Notes under the pieces: model-generated
What the model saw: only the letters and a program-made list of their open reading frames with translations
The model's database searches: none
Told to the model about the DNA's origin: nothing
Position numbers and translations under genes: made by a program
Origin: Eudorina sp. 2006-703-Eu-15
Lineage: Eukaryota > Chlorophyta > Chlorophyceae > Chlamydomonadales > Volvocaceae
Reading direction: 5' to 3'
Assembly (NCBI GenBank): GCA_003117195.1
Contig: BDSI01000105.1
Coordinates: 372,001 to 436,000 of the forward strand
DNA length: 64,000 nucleotides
In this document: in pieces, positions 1-12,602 of the stretch
Layout of the letters: each line of letters starts with the position of its first letter
Position numbering within the stretch: the first letter of the stretch is position 1

Positions 1-87
1 CCAGCCTCCCCACCGTCCCATCGAGCCAGCCCGGCTGCAGCGCGGGCCCCCGCCCCCGCCCCCGCGCTCCCACCCGCCCCCGCCCAC

Positions 88-2171
88 CTGGCGACCTCGA
101 CCCTTGCCCTCCGCGGCTCCTTCAATGATACCCGGCAGATCCAGCAGCTGGATCTTGGAATCATTGTAATGGATCACTCCAGGGATGCACGTAAGCGTCG
201 TGAACTCGTACGCGGCCGCCTCTGATTCGGTGCCCGTCAGCAGCGTCAGCAGGGACGACTTGCCGACGGAGGGGAAGCCTGCGAACCGGGGCGCCCCACG
301 GAGGGGAATGGATGCGGGGAGGGTGTGTGGGGTTTAGGACATTGGTAGACATGTTTAGACTACGTGGGGGGTCGTGCAGGTGGCCTCTCCGTGTGTTGGG
401 CGGTTGCCAAGGCAGCTCGCGTCACGTGCCAAGGGCAAGGCAGCGCCCTCCAGATGGCGGTATGCCTGCTGCCCCTCCGTGTCTGTTTAACGGGCAAACC
501 CGCCGCCGCCTCTGTGTACAAGAGCCAAGAGAACTGAGTCGCGAGAGGAGGGCTCAATCTCTGTATGCGTGTGTACAAACCCCCGCGATGCACCAGTGCC
601 GACCCGGAGGACCAAAGCTCCATGTTCCCACGGCCCGGTAGCCGCCGCAGGGCAGGTCACAGCGGACGAGCGCAAGGCCTACAGCTCACCGATCAGAGCT
701 ACGCGGCCATCGCCGTACTTCTGCACCTCGAAGCCGCTGCTGTCGCCGCCTCCCTACAATGATGACATCGCGCGGCAAGGGCATGGCGCGGGAGGAGGGC
801 GGGGCGGTGCACGGATCAATCCACCCACATTACACTCCCCTCCCTCTCCCCTCCACACACACACCCCGCTCCTCCCGAGGTCCCCAGGGCCCGCACTCGC
901 CGACCCCGCGGGGGAGCACTGTATGAGAGGCGGACGTGGGCCCATCCCATCCCACCCCTAACACCCGATTCGATCTCTTCAGCTGATTGCAGCTGACTGC
1001 AGCTGTTGCAGCTGATTGCAGCTGATTGCAGCTGATTGCAGCTGGGATTGCAATGTTGCGGGTTTGTGGCTCCTTGATGCGCCCCACCCCTCCACGTCAG
1101 TGCCGCGGCGCCACGCGTCACGCCGACCAGTGGCGTCCAGCGCTCTCTGGCCCATGGGGGAGCCAACGGGGCCGCATCCACCAACAACGCACGGCACCCC
1201 ACAGCCCCGCCAACCCGGCGAGCCCGAGGTCCCTTGCGTGGGTGCGGGTCTCCTCCTTCCTCCGAGCCGCTGCAACCAGCTGACCGCCAGGGCCCGGCCT
1301 GCGCCTCCGCATCGCGCTCCCTCCCTCTCGGGTGGTTCGCACCACTAAGTGGTTCGTCCCGGTGCGGGCGGGCGCCTGTCCCGAAGACGACCGTGGACCC
1401 CCCTGGGTGATCCCCCGCCGCCTTGCCGTGAGGCATATCGCAGGCGCCCCTCTTCCGGCAGAGCCCATTCCGGCCCGCGTGTGCCTCTCCTTCCCCAGGT
1501 GCCCCGGTGGGCAGGTCCTGCGTGTGACAAGTCCAACCCTGGTATCCCACGCGGTCCCCACCCCAATGTCCGGGCTGGGTGTGTCGGGGCTGTTTTCTGT
1601 TCAACCCCAATGCCCCCTCCGCGGCCCCCCACCTTGGAGGAGGGCGCCTGCAGCTCCGTACGCAGCTTGGCCAGGCGGGCCTTCAGCTGACCCAAGTGGT
1701 ACTCGGTGGCCTGGGGGGGAGAGGGAGAGGGTGCCGGGTACACTCGGCGTTGGGGTGGAGCCCTGGGCGCGAGGCAGGGTAACGCGGTGCGCGAGCGACG
1801 CGCTGACGGGAGGGGCAGGACCCCGGGGTCTGTCGCGTGGGATGCGCATTTTCTGTTTCCAGGTTCTGTGTGCAACGAGAGGGTGAGTTTTCAATGTCCT
1901 TGTTCAGGTGGGTAAGGGCCAAACCCAAAACCCACCCGTCCCCCGCGTCGATCCCATCGCGCGCCCGCTGCCACCCACACCCGCGCCAGCTGTGCAACAC
2001 TTGCTAGGATACGTGCTTCCGCTCACCTTATTCTTCTGCGTCCGTGCCATCTCCGCCTCGATCTCCTTGATTCTGTATGGCAATCAGCAATCATGTAAAT
2101 ACGCTTATGTGCTGCAAAATAAGCGCTTGCAACGCGCCGTGTATATCGATTTACTTTTCGAGGATTCCCAT
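88..2171 (-). CDS. DRG2: DRG2-like developmentally regulated GTP-binding protein (5' part, runs off left edge)
   Basis: OBG/DRG-family GTPase. Known DRG2 proteins act with a DFRP partner on translating ribosomes. Five minus-strand exons were placed by phase: 2155-2171 (17-nt first exon, MGILE plus two bases), 2027-2072, 1633-1710, 690-753 and 88-278, giving 132 codons before the edge. Visible features are the family N-terminal helix ([19 protein letters not shown]), the G1 P-loop GFPSVGKSS, the motif [13 protein letters not shown] and the G3 motif [18 protein letters not shown]. The CIPGVI wording fits DRG2 better than DRG1 (established family knowledge). The start is the ATG at 2171, the only upstream ATG that restores the family start in phase. 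The G4/G5 and TGS domains lie outside the window. Divergent from ALG11, 459 nt away. Confidence 0.93.
981..1046. repeat. Short tandem repeat in DRG2 intron
   Basis: About six imperfect copies of a 10-bp unit (CAGCTGATTG and variants) lie in the 879-nt intron between the second-last and third-last visible exons of DRG2. No coding signal is seen here. Confidence 0.8.
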
Positions 2172-2630
2172 TTTTGGGTCCGCTTTAGTCGGAAGTCCGC
2201 CTCCGGAAAAATTGACGGCGGCTATGCGCCGATCGTTACAATTATGTGCGCCCGAAAGAAAATGTAAAGCTCAAGACTTAGGAATTCGCGGATTGGGCAA
2301 GCTGAATGGGCTGCGAAACCACGACGCAAGCGGTTGCCTACACTGCTGCCCAAATCCAACACCTAAGGTGTACCAGCAGTTAAGACCGCAATGGACGACT
2401 ATAGTGACAGACACCCAAAACACCTTCACTACTTCCGTAAACGTACGACTAAAAGTCTACCTGAACACATTGTGAGAAAGTGGTGTCCATGCAACTTTAA
2501 ATTTCCCGATCAGCACGCCAGCAAATCAAACGCTTTTGTTCAGCTACGTGAGCAGTCCAATTACCTGTACCAATGATGGATGACTGAGCCACGCGGTTAG
2601 GCCCTTGGGTTAGACCGCATACTCCTCGTC
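2172..2630. promoter_or_regulatory. Divergent DRG2/ALG11 upstream region
   Basis: 459 nt between the DRG2 ATG (minus) and the ALG11 ATG (plus), less GC-rich than the surroundings. It must hold both promoters and 5' UTRs. No convincing TATA box or operator was identified. Confidence 0.5.
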
Positions 2631-5600
2631 ATGGACTCCTTGCTTTTGGTTCCCTTGGTAACTCTTGGTGTGTTCGTTGTCGGAGCTGTCTTGACGTTAG
2701 TCGCGGTCTTCGCCGTGGCCAGCACGCTTCCTCCGGTCCGAAAGGTGCGGCACGGCGGCATGAGGCCGCTGTATTCACCGCTGTTACTTTACATGGGGCG
2801 GGGCGTTAAATTTACCCTGGCCGCTGTGTAGGGCGTCGTCGCGTTCTTCCATCCGTTTGCCGATGGTGGCGGAGGTGGCGAGCGCGTGCTGTGGTGAGTG
2901 TCCGAAGAGCAGCTAAAGACATCCTTGGATCGTATGAGGCTCACGGGGAGGTGTAACACCGTCTGCCGTCCGCTGTGCTGCCGCACAGGTGTGCAGTGAA
3001 GGCCGTACAGGATGCCAGTCCGAGGGCGCAGGTACGGACTTCGCTCTTTCCCCCTTCCCCGCAGCGCCCTCCTTTGGGTCAGCACCCGGGTTGTCACACG
3101 TGTGTCGATTGCCCTGTCAAACTGTGCACCTCCCTCGGATCACATCACATCACATCACATCACACGCCACCACAAGTGGATGGAGGCGCCTCATCAACCT
3201 TCCACGACCGGCATCCACGGACACCCCGCAGCCATGCGGGCCTTGCGTGGCATACTGTGTGACCTGATGATGCCCTCACGTGTCTTGCGGTGCTGCCGGC
3301 AGGTGGCCATCTACGTCCGGGAGGGGGTGACCGCGGAGCAGCTGCTGCGTGATGCACAGTCGCGCTTCAACATCAAGATCGACAAGCCGATCCAGGTAAC
3401 GGCATGCGACAGGCATCAACGGCATGCGACAGGCACTGACTGGATAGTCAGGTTACAGCGCATTCCCATGCCAAGGGATTGGTTATGCATGGTCCCACGG
3501 GTACGCAGCTGGCCTTGTCTAATATGATCAGACCGAAGACGTCCCAATCCAGGTCGTCCAGGATTCATCGGCCCTCTGGGCGGACGGCGTGCAAAGTCAC
3601 GGACCGATCACAGCCGCAGTGCAAGGCTCCAGACGCATTCGCTCCCATTCGCCGACGCGCTGACGCGGTGCCCATCCCGACCGCGAATGTCTCCCCAATC
3701 TTTACATCCATCCACCCACCCACCCGCCCGACCGCCCGCCGGGCCCCCGGGGTCTTGCTCCGAAATCCTACCCGCCTTCCCACCGCCAGGTCATCCCGCT
3801 CCGCCGCACCCACCTAGTGCAGCCCGAGCGCTACCCGCGCTTCACGCTGCTGCGCCAGGCGCTGGGCTCAGTGGCGTTAGGGCTGGAGGCGCTGCGGCAG
3901 CTGGTACCGGAGGTGGGCGCGCCGACGGTACCCGGCTGACCGGGTGTCGGGGGCTGCGGGCGGAACGAACCGGGTGTCGGGGGCTGCGGCGGAGGAGACC
4001 GATAAGAACACCGTATAAGAGTGACGAGCGCGTAGAGGAGTTGGGGTGAGAAGGGCGGGCACTCGCGTGCATGTCATGAAGCGTGAGGACGCACCGGACC
4101 AGCCGGGCGTGCTGTATACGGGGGGAAGAGGGGAGCCGCGGACGGCGCCGGCGCCCCTGAGTACGGTATCCGAGCCGCTAACCACGGCAGGTACGATGGC
4201 TGATACCAGCATTGCCTGCCAGGCACTGTCCCCGACCCCGGCTTTCATGCCCAGGTCTCCTTTCCCTGTCCTGCTCCGTGCAGGAGCTGGGCACGTCGTG
4301 TGGTGCACGATGCGTGAACCCGCCTTGCCAGCATCCCATGCGGTCCCGCCACGTACGAACTGGCAACCTCACCTGTCGTACATGCCGTACATGCCGTCAC
4401 CCCCAGGTTTACATCGACACCACGGGATGGGCCTTCCCCTATCCCTTCGCCTGGAAGGCCGGGTCGCGGGTGGTGGCTTACGTGCACTACCCAACCATCA
4501 GCTCGGACATGCTCGGCCGCGTGCGCAGCGGTACGGCGTCGTACAACAACGATGCAGACATTGCGGGTGCGTTCGGGCCGGGGTTCACGGGAAGGGGTGG
4601 TGGCAGGCGGGCATCGCGGCCAGCTGCGGGTCGCAGACACCGTCGCGGTCACTGACAGTCGACCGTACACTGTCTGGGGGGCAGACTAGCGGTCACGTGT
4701 GACTCGTCCCCGCACCCTGCTCCTCACGCCCCGGCACCCTGCCAGAGTCGCCAGACAGTCCTGCTTCTTTCATCCCTCACGCACTCCTCACGCTCATGGC
4801 CTGTCCCGCCCTCCCAGACTCGCCCATCAAGACGGCCGTCAAGCTGCTGTACTACCACGCCATGGCGCTGTGGTACGGCTTATGCGGGTGTACGACGGCC
4901 GTCACGTGCGTCAACTCCTCCTGGACCCGGGACCACATCGCGAGGATGTGGATGTTTGGGCGACAGCCGCGACTGGTGCGTGCGGCTGCGTGAGGCCGGG
5001 GGTATGTAAGGATACCCAAGCCGGGGGGGAGGGGAGGTGGCGTCTTTTGCGGTTTCGCTGTCTTATGGACAAAAGCGGGGTGGCGTCTGGGACGGGGCGA
5101 GGCCTTGGGCTTCGGGCTACGAGCGGCAAGGGCATGGTCCTCGTCCGCGAGTCCCATGGGTCACCTTGCGCCGTGCTTGCGAGCGGCCAGGCGATAAACT
5201 TCTGCGTGACTTGGACCCCTCTCGTGGTCTGGCGTTGCGCCCGGCCTGTACGGGAACACTCGGTTACCCTGCGCACGCGCAAAATTCTGCGTAAACTTCC
5301 CAGACGTGCTGGTTTGGCCTCCTCTTATGGCAATCATTTTTCTTGCTGGGTTAAACCTGTAGAATAAACCCGTTTGTTTGCCAGTTTCTATGTGTGCAGC
5401 GAAAGGATGACAGGGTTTTAATATGTATCTTTGCCGTCTGCACCGTCCACTAGCCGGGTAGACACATACGTACATCCAGGTACCGTAATTCAGATGCCCG
5501 GTGTTATCTAGTTCCATCACCTGCATCGACTGTCAAGCTGGACTTCGCTTCTCGCGGCTCAGTTGCCTTTTACACACACCCCTCGCCCGCGCCCGGCAGG

Positions 5601-7627
5601 TGTATCCCCCGGTGGACACGAATGAGCTGCTGCAGCTGCCCCTGGACCGCAAGCTCAAGCAGCTGTATCTGGTGTCCGTCAACCAGTTTAGACCGGAGAA
5701 GAACCACCGGCTGCAGCTGGAGGCGCTGGCACTGGCGAAGCGGGGCGCGGGGCCCACGCTGCAGGTCAGGCGCACGGACAGGGTGATGGGGGGCCCCGGA
5801 CTCTTGGGTGCGGCCCTGCGATGGGTGCTCTCGAGTTGGTTGCGCTGGTTTGCCCTTAGGGACGCCTGGGTTGGGTGCGCCTGGTCAAGTTGCGTTGGAA
5901 CTTGCGGCCGCGAGCTTTGGAGGTTAAATTGAAAAAAGAAACAAACCCGAAAGACAAGCCCAGGCACACCCAGCTTTGGAGGTGGTTGCGAGGTTGCTGT
6001 TCGCTGGTGGATGCCACTGCGTCCATTGGGCAGGATGTCTCACCCAACGGTCGGGACCGGGTCGGGAGGCGGGTAGGGAGTGAAAGAGAAAGCCCGGGGA
6101 GGTCCGAGTACGGTCCTGCAGGGAACGGTGTGTTGCGGCCAGGGGCCAGCCGTCAGGCGTTACGTAGGTTGGGGTTTCAGGTGATCAGGACACCCGGTTG
6201 GGCCTTGGGGGCGGCACGGCGGGCTTCTTGTGTGCGCTGCGCTGGCCCTCAGTCCCGCGTTCCACCGCCGGCCTTGGCCTGCGTCCCCTGCCGTGACCTA
6301 ACCACCTGGGCGCCACCTGACTACCTCCCGTGACCTGGCCGCCCGGCACTTGTAGGGGCAGGCTGTTCGGAACGCCAAGCTCAAGGTCATTGGCGGCTGC
6401 CGCCACGCGGACGATGAGGCCCGGCTGGTGGCCCTGCAGCAGTATGCGGAGGAGCTGGGCGTGGCGGACAGCGTGGAGTGGGTGAGACGCGGGAATGGTG
6501 TAGTCGGGGGGGTTCTGCGAATGCAGCAGAGAGGCGGGCTGGCACACCTCGGCCCCGGGAAAGGTCTGGGCCCAGCACTGGGGGCTTGCCGTACTCATCC
6601 TTCTGCTGAGACCATGCCCAGGGGGGCCTGCGCGTGGGGACGGATGGCGAAGTCGCTAGGCTCACTTGGAGTGCAGCTACGTGTCCTGACCGCGGTTCCG
6701 CCCATTGTGACGAGCAGTGTGACGAGCTGGTCCCGGCACCTGCTGCCCGCTGCTAGATTGTGAACGCGCCCTTCTCGGAGCTGAAGTCGCTGCTGGGCGG
6801 GGCGGTGGGTGGGCTCCACACCATGACGGATGAGCACTTCGGCATCAGCGTCGTGGAGTACATGGCTGCGGGTGTGGTGCCCATAGCGCACAACTCGGGT
6901 GAGAGGCGTGATTGGCTTGAGGCAGCAATGGGGCGGGGTGCATCTGTCCTCTCGTCCGTTGAACGGACTGGGTTGGGGGATCTGTCAACACAAGCAGAGT
7001 CTGCACACGTCACAATGTATTTTCGAATGCCCTCGTGCCGGCAGGGTTGAGTCTTGGCGCCTTATGGAGAGCGCAAGGCGGCATGGTCAGGAGCCCTTGC
7101 AGAACGGTATCCATCCGCCATGCGTTACTAACAAAAGCCCCGATCCAATCCAGATGCGCTAATCTCGTACCGCCTGTGTGCGTGTCCGCACGTTCGGATG
7201 TCTGCACGGCGATCCGTGCGCTGCGCAACCCGCAGCCGGCCCCAAGCAGGACATTGTGCGCCCGATTCTCGACAATGAGGGCAACGAGCAGGTCACAGGC
7301 TTCCTGGCAACCAGTGCGGACGAGTACGCTGAGGCCATCACGCGGGTGAGGAATTGGGGCCGGGTCGGGAGCTGGGACGATTGATTTGAAGGCGGGCAAA
7401 CGCGAGAGCGGGCGATGGGGACATCGGAACAAGGATTACTTGATTTGGCCTGTCGGCGCCCTCCTCATGGATGTCATGCCGGTGGCGGCGCCTCGCAGGT
7501 CCTGACCATGGACCAGCGAGAGCGCCTCAAAATCGCCGCCGCGGCGCAGCAGCAGGCCCGAGCCTTTTCGACTGAGCGCTTCATGCAGGACTTCACGGCG
7601 GCAGTTGCGACCATGCTACCGAGATGA
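2631..7627 (+). CDS. ALG11: ALG11, GDP-mannose:Man3GlcNAc2-PP-dolichol alpha-1,2-mannosyltransferase
   Basis: GT4 glycosyltransferase that adds the fourth and fifth mannoses to the lipid-linked oligosaccharide on the cytosolic ER face (family knowledge). Twelve exons: 2631-2744, 2832-2893, 2989-3031, 3303-3395, 3790-3912, 4407-4566, 4818-4975, 5600-5764, 6362-6481, 6757-6898, 7236-7345, 7499-7627. All phases match, giving 472 aa (human protein about 490). Residues 5-30 form the N-terminal membrane anchor. Family motifs are [52 protein letters not shown] and [10 protein letters not shown]. The GT4 E-x7-E pair is E372/E380 (EHFGISVVE). The usual NSGGPK is NSAGPK here, across an intron junction. 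Every key segment is present, so the gene looks functional. Confidence 0.96.
3139..3163 (+). repeat. (CATCA)n microsatellite in ALG11 intron 3
   Basis: Roughly five copies of a CATCA pentamer inside the 271-nt intron between exons 3 and 4. Confidence 0.8.
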
Positions 7628-8228
7628 GCAGCTGGGGGCCGCGGCTTGTTCGGAATGGTCTCTGACCAGTGTCTGGACAGGACAACTGGCGTTGACCATG
7701 ACCGCATTGAGGATTGTGCTTGCTGTCTCAAGCGCGGCGAGACGGACTGATGGTGGTGGTGTTTCAGGAATGCGGTTCCGGGGCAATGGATCATGCGTTG
7801 ACCCCTGCGTAAGAAAGCTGATCTTAAACTGGATCCCTGTCTTGTTTCTGTTCCTGACACCACGTTGCAGACCTGGGAGCGGCGTTACTGTACAATGGAA
7901 GGAATGGCAAACGCCTACTCACACACCGTCCTCTCCACTGAACAGAGTGTTCGTCGTACGCGCATCAATAGTTCAGGGTTGCAACTCAGACCGAAGCCCG
8001 CGTACCTAGCTGACCGTACTCGTCACAAGCCCGCGCATTCCCAAAGAATACATGACACATGCGCCTCTCTGCTGCGTGCCTACGCTTAGGGTTCGAATGC
8101 GCAAGAATGGACGTCAGGATGACGGCAGCTTGGAAGGAACAATGCCCTCGACTCTGTCCCGTTTGCTGGTCACGCGCGATGAGGCGGATCCAGCCACACC
8201 GCCACAACGGCTCAACCCTGCTCTCCGA

Positions 8229-8233
8229 TGTAA
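8229..8233 (+). terminator. Candidate TGTAA polyadenylation signal for ALG11
   Basis: First TGTAA pentamer noticed downstream of the ALG11 stop, about 600 nt away. TGTAA is the usual volvocine polyadenylation signal; use here is inferred. Confidence 0.4.
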
Positions 8234-8430
8234 CCACCAGAGGCAACCCTACGCCACGCACAGAGCATAATATGTATACCCCGCAGCTGTAGCTTCCTGT
8301 GCACCCACCTTATTTCCTGCAAGCAGCCCCGCCCACTCGCCGAGCCATTGCAAACCGCAGCTTGCACTGGCCACGGATGCGCGTGCCCAAGCTCACTTCC
8401 CTGTGACGTAAGCCGCATTTTATAGCACCC

Positions 8431-8435
8431 TTACA
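8431..8435 (-). terminator. Candidate TGTAA polyadenylation signal for the ACT-domain gene
   Basis: TTACA on the plus strand, that is TGTAA on the minus strand, about 355 nt beyond the minus-strand stop. Confidence 0.4.
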
Positions 8436-8788
8436 CGAAAACCACACCCGCTCCGAGGCGCACTGCACGAACGTGCATACCTACAGAACCTGCCTGCCAA
8501 GCCCAGTCAAATATTCCTGGACATGAAGAGGTTCTCACGCGCGCGTCCGGTGGCGCGACAACCTCCTCACGCCACAATCTACACGAAGGAACCAACGACA
8601 TTAACTCCCAACCAACACATGAACGTTACGACTCCCAAGTAGCATGCAACTGCCTGTCCACAGCTGCCAACCACCGGTAACGGCGGATTGCCGCCAGAGT
8701 GCGATCATCTTACTAGCAGCGTGGAGGCCGCAACTGCAAATCGTGCTCGGTCTTGTAGCTGCCGTGATGATCACGATACAGGTGTAAC

Positions 8789-10266
8789 TTAGTAGGACTC
8801 CTCCTTGGCCACTTCCGCGAGGCTGAGGTAGTATTGAAGAGCGTTGGTGACCAGAGTCACCATCGGCGTCGAGAGCGGCTCACCATGGTACGTGATGAAG
8901 AACTCGTCCTTGGCCTGTGTCCCCTCCGTGTCGATTTCGGCAGAGACAACGTTCAAATTGATGTCCTTGAGGACGCGGACAATGTCAACCTGTCGTGGCA
9001 CGTTCAAAGAAAGCTATCAGCTCCAATTTTAAGCCATAACGCATGCTGGTGCAAGGTCGACAGATTTAAAAAAGCGGTTGCGCGCCTTCAATTTAACCAG
9101 ATTTACCCACTCGACCCTTACCAGCAGGCCCGGTCGGTCCAGAGTGGTAATTTTGAGCACAGAGCACGAGCCGTTGGCCGCCTCAAGCACGTCAATGGTG
9201 GTCTGCACCACCCTGCGGCGAGTGCCCAGAATCTTGTTCGAGTCAGCGTCAGCAGACTTGGCGCCCGCAGAAAGCGCCTCACCAACCTCCTGTTGATTGA
9301 AAAGTGAGATGTGTGGATGACGTCAGCGCACCCCGAGCGATCACTTCTTCCTTGCAATTCAACTGGCATGGAACCGGGGGACACGCGCCAACTGCTATCC
9401 TATGTACAGTACTTACGCCGGTTGGCATGCATCTGTTTGACAGGCATATCTACGCTCTCTAAATAGTTTCAACCTTATCGTGCCCAAGGAGCAGAGGCCC
9501 TTGCAGCGGAACACACGACCCTCCGTGCTCTGACCCACGGTACGTGCAGTCACCCGCACGCTCACCGGGAACTTCGCAACAAGGCTATTGAGGACGGTCA
9601 TACGAATATCTTCCAAGCGCGCGGACTTCACAATCTTCTCGCTGGTATCTGCATCAGTGATGTAGAAGGTCGTTCCGGCAGTGTTGACCTTCGCTCGCCG
9701 AATATTCAGGCCCAGGTTCTTTAGCGCGGTAATCTGCATCGAAATAGCGTTGCAGGTCCACAAACTCGGTGAATTTAAAAACATGGCTACCTCGCTAATA
9801 CAAGTTGTCCCGACACGCACACAAACGCCTACCGCATCGAGCAGCTCTCCGGTCTTCTCCCCGTATTCAACCGTCAGAACAGTCGCGAATGGGTCCCGAA
9901 TGTTATCAATCTTGACGGTAGGCATTGGGCCCGCCACCGTGGCGCCGCTCGAGGCCCTGCGGAAGCTTTCGAGTCAGCCTCGGGACGCCTTGGGCCCAGG
10001 ACCTGTGCAACACCACTTGCCTGCACACCATCATGCGCCGAGAAAGCCCTGCTGCGCTGACGTGCGACGCATGTGAATTCCTGAGGTAAAGCCACGTTGC
10101 TAACTGTCAGCTCCGGTGGCCGCCGAACTGGTATTCGATCGCCCTTGACTGACCTGCTCAACGACGCTGGGCGGCGGAGGGCTACTGGCCTGACAACGGG
10201 GCAAACATTAATTGTCGCTGGTCCGGAAGAAAGCATGATTGAGCGAGAAGTGACGCTGTGAGCCAT
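8789..10266 (-). CDS. ACR11: Double-ACT-domain protein, ACR11/ACR12-like, probably plastid
   Basis: Plant ACR11-type proteins carry two ACT domains and are linked to glutamine/nitrogen sensing and chloroplast glutamine synthetase (family knowledge). Exons (minus): 10154-10266, 9833-9956, 9566-9733, 9122-9289, 8789-8989. All phases agree, giving 257 aa (Arabidopsis ACR11 about 290). Residues 1-50 are Ser/Ala/Arg-rich without acids, fitting a chloroplast transit peptide. ACT 1 is about 53-115 (VEYGEKTGELLDAITALKNL); ACT 2 is about 170-245 (LDRPGLLVDIVRVLKDINL, SAEIDTEGTQAKDEF). The C-terminal end in SY matches the plant family. The start is the first in-frame ATG, at 10266. No catalytic domain is present, so a ligand-sensing or regulatory role is inferred. 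Confidence 0.9.
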
Positions 10267-11360
10267 TTGACACGTGCTTTTGGATGAGAGTTGATTTGAG
10301 GACAAATTTGAAAAGGTGACCCCTTCACTTGTCTACAAACAAATTAGTTCATGCATGGACTTGTCTTCCCCAAATAATCCCAAATGATGTGGCGTTCCGT
10401 ACGGCGAGTTGGACCCCCAGTCCTCCACTGCTGTATTCCCTGATTGTTGACATCCATACTTATGGATCTGTTGTTTCTTTGATTTAGATGGAGCAGCCAC
10501 AATAATTGGATGCCGTCGGGGCCAAGCCCGAAGGAAAAGAACAGTCTTCACGTGTTTACCTTTTTGCCATGCAATCTGCTTTTCATCTACACAACTTGAG
10601 TGTCCGAGAGCCTATACGAAGGGATGAAATGCAGAGTTTGTTACTAGTGCAGGCCGAGCAGAGTGCAGTGCGTCTGCAGGGCCTTCACGATTCGAAACCC
10701 GACCTGAGGCAGCACGACAGCAACCCATAGGTTGCGCCTTTGCTTGCAGTAATTTTCCGCACGATTCTTAATTCATAAATTCCAAATTGCATAAAGTGCA
10801 AGTGGCACTTTATCAGTCGCTAAACTAACGTTGAAGCCACCTGCAGGCCTGCAGTGGCCTTTTCCATTTACCGCTAGCTAAGGCTTGCAGAGGAGTAGGC
10901 GAGGCCACTCCTTGCTTGCAGGTACACAGGGGGCACTCGGTGAAACTGCCACCCATGGTTAGCTGGAGGCGTCGTACAGGAATGGAGTGCGCCCCTGTGC
11001 TGAAACGCGTGATCTGCCTCGTAGTTACACATCGCACCGCCCAGCACTTCTACCAGGGCCGCGTTCGCAATCCACATGCCCGTCCACGTCTTAGCATGGT
11101 CTGATCAAGCAGGCATCACAGCACCCTAATGGTGACAGTCGGCGCGGTCGGAGACATTTCCTTGTACTCGCCAGAGTCGGAAAGCCATGCAAGAGGTCGA
11201 ACCGTCTAGTAAAAGCCAGCGCATTCGCAGTGCCAGTGCGACATCGTACTTATGCGACACTGAGCTGTGGAAACCTATACAGACTGGCCACAACCCACAT
11301 CCCCACATGGCACTCCCCATGCAGTTGCTGTGCCATGAATAAATCTTGTCCATCATCCAT
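10267..11360. other. Intergenic: 5' region of ACT-domain gene and 3' UTR of elongin C
   Basis: 1.1 kb between two minus-strand genes. A 72-codon minus frame at 10333-10551 is open but has no recognisable motif. A minus-strand TGTAA at 11025-11029 may end the elongin C transcript. Confidence 0.5.
11025..11029 (-). terminator. Candidate TGTAA polyadenylation signal for elongin C
   Basis: TTACA on the plus strand, about 330 nt past the elongin C stop. Use is inferred from position only. Confidence 0.4.
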
Positions 11361-12200
11361 TTACGTGTCCAAGAAGTTGGCTGCCATCAGAAGCTCCAGC
11401 GCGATCTCCGGCGCGACCTTGAATTCCGGAATATTCTTGGTCGTACTGCAGGTCCACACATCGTTCCAATGCACGGGAACATCATTTCACAACTCAGCGC
11501 GTTCGCGTCTGAATGAGACAGAAGAGCATGCCGATGGCCATACCTGATGACTCTCACCAAAGCAACTACCAACAAACATAATAAGCCAGCACCAACGGGA
11601 CAGGCCAGATCCATCGCAAAAAAGACGTTCAGGTGAATGCAACACTTCATGGGAGAGCCAAGAGGATTTCTGTACTCGGTCGGACGTGAAAACATGGTTG
11701 CCTAGCTGATTTGTGTCAGTGCGAGCAAGGTCAGTTCGCCCTTTTGTTCAGCGCATGCACCACGTCAAGGGGTTAACATCCACTCCACCCACCCTGTTCC
11801 GCCATTGATGTCTGGACGAGTTTACAGTGCCAGTACAACCCGTCGAGAGACAGGGCACAACCCCCCTCGGCTATCCGTCACCCTGCCCTCCCCCCAGGCT
11901 GGCTTCAATCCCACTTACGAGTTCTGGTAGCGAAGTTTGTAGTAGAAGTATTGGCACACTTTCTCCAGAATTGGAGTCGATATCTCAGGGAACTTGACCT
12001 CACCCAACTCCGTCTCCGTAAAGCTCCCTGCAAATTTCGACTATGCTGTTACAACGTGCCTACGGTGCCTTTGCAGTGACACTCCTCCTGCCTTGCGAAC
12101 TGAGCATGTTCCGAATGGTGTTGGAGACACACGCCGCCTTGTAGTCTACGATGAACTCATAGCCTTCAGCCGAGACAAGCTTAACTGTTTGCTTTGGCAT
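11361..12200 (-). CDS. ELOC: Elongin C (BTB/SKP1-like ubiquitin-ligase adaptor)
   Basis: Elongin C links substrate receptors to cullin ligases and to elongin A. Three exons (minus): 12092-12200, 11919-12027, 11361-11445, giving 100 aa (plant elongin C about 96, human 112). The whole product is one BTB/POZ fold. Diagnostic segments are [50 protein letters not shown] and [20 protein letters not shown]. Intron 1 appears to use a GC-AG donor (CAAG|GCAGGA). It restores the family-expected join without extra residues, whereas the nearest GT donor would insert three Arg. Divergent from Bax inhibitor-1, 402 nt apart. Confidence 0.95.
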
Positions 12201-12602
12201 TTCCTACGAGTGTAAACCCGTTCGTGGCAACGTCACTGTTTTAATGAGATGAGTTATGCTTGCTCAAATACACGTTTTTGAGGTATCAATGAAACTTAAT
12301 CAGTGCCACGGAACAGATTTACAGGTCACCACTGAAGTATCAGCGCCCAAGGTGATATTAATTCTGCAATAAGTGTCGGCCGCAAACTCCCCTTCGTTTT
12401 GGGTGCTTTGTAAATACCTAACCTTGGCAGCTCAGTAATTTCCAAAAGGTTATTCGGGACACAATGTCATGCCGTACGTCGTGCATTCGTGGTAATTTTG
12501 TTCCACCTCCTTCCGCTATAGAGCATACTTTCCTACCTTCCGAATACGAAAACGATTTTTAGCATTTGCACTACACATTTCTAAAATTTTACTGCTTCAA
12601 AC
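12201..12602. promoter_or_regulatory. Bidirectional upstream region of elongin C and Bax inhibitor-1
   Basis: 402 AT-richer nt between two divergent ATGs. The presence of both promoters is inferred from geometry. No recognisable TATA box. Confidence 0.5.

Larger units (their letters stand above)
7628..8788. other. Convergent 3' region of ALG11 and the ACT-domain gene
   Basis: 1.16 kb between two stop codons on opposite strands. It holds the two 3' UTRs with candidate TGTAA signals. No additional gene is supported; open frames here lack codon bias and motifs. Confidence 0.6.

Noticed and set aside
8090..8110. GGTTCGAAT-like motif suggesting a tRNA
   Set aside because: No stem complementarity or cloverleaf; falls in a 3' UTR region.
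10333..10551. 72-codon minus-strand frame
   Set aside because: Short, no motif, sits in the intergenic interval between two minus genes.
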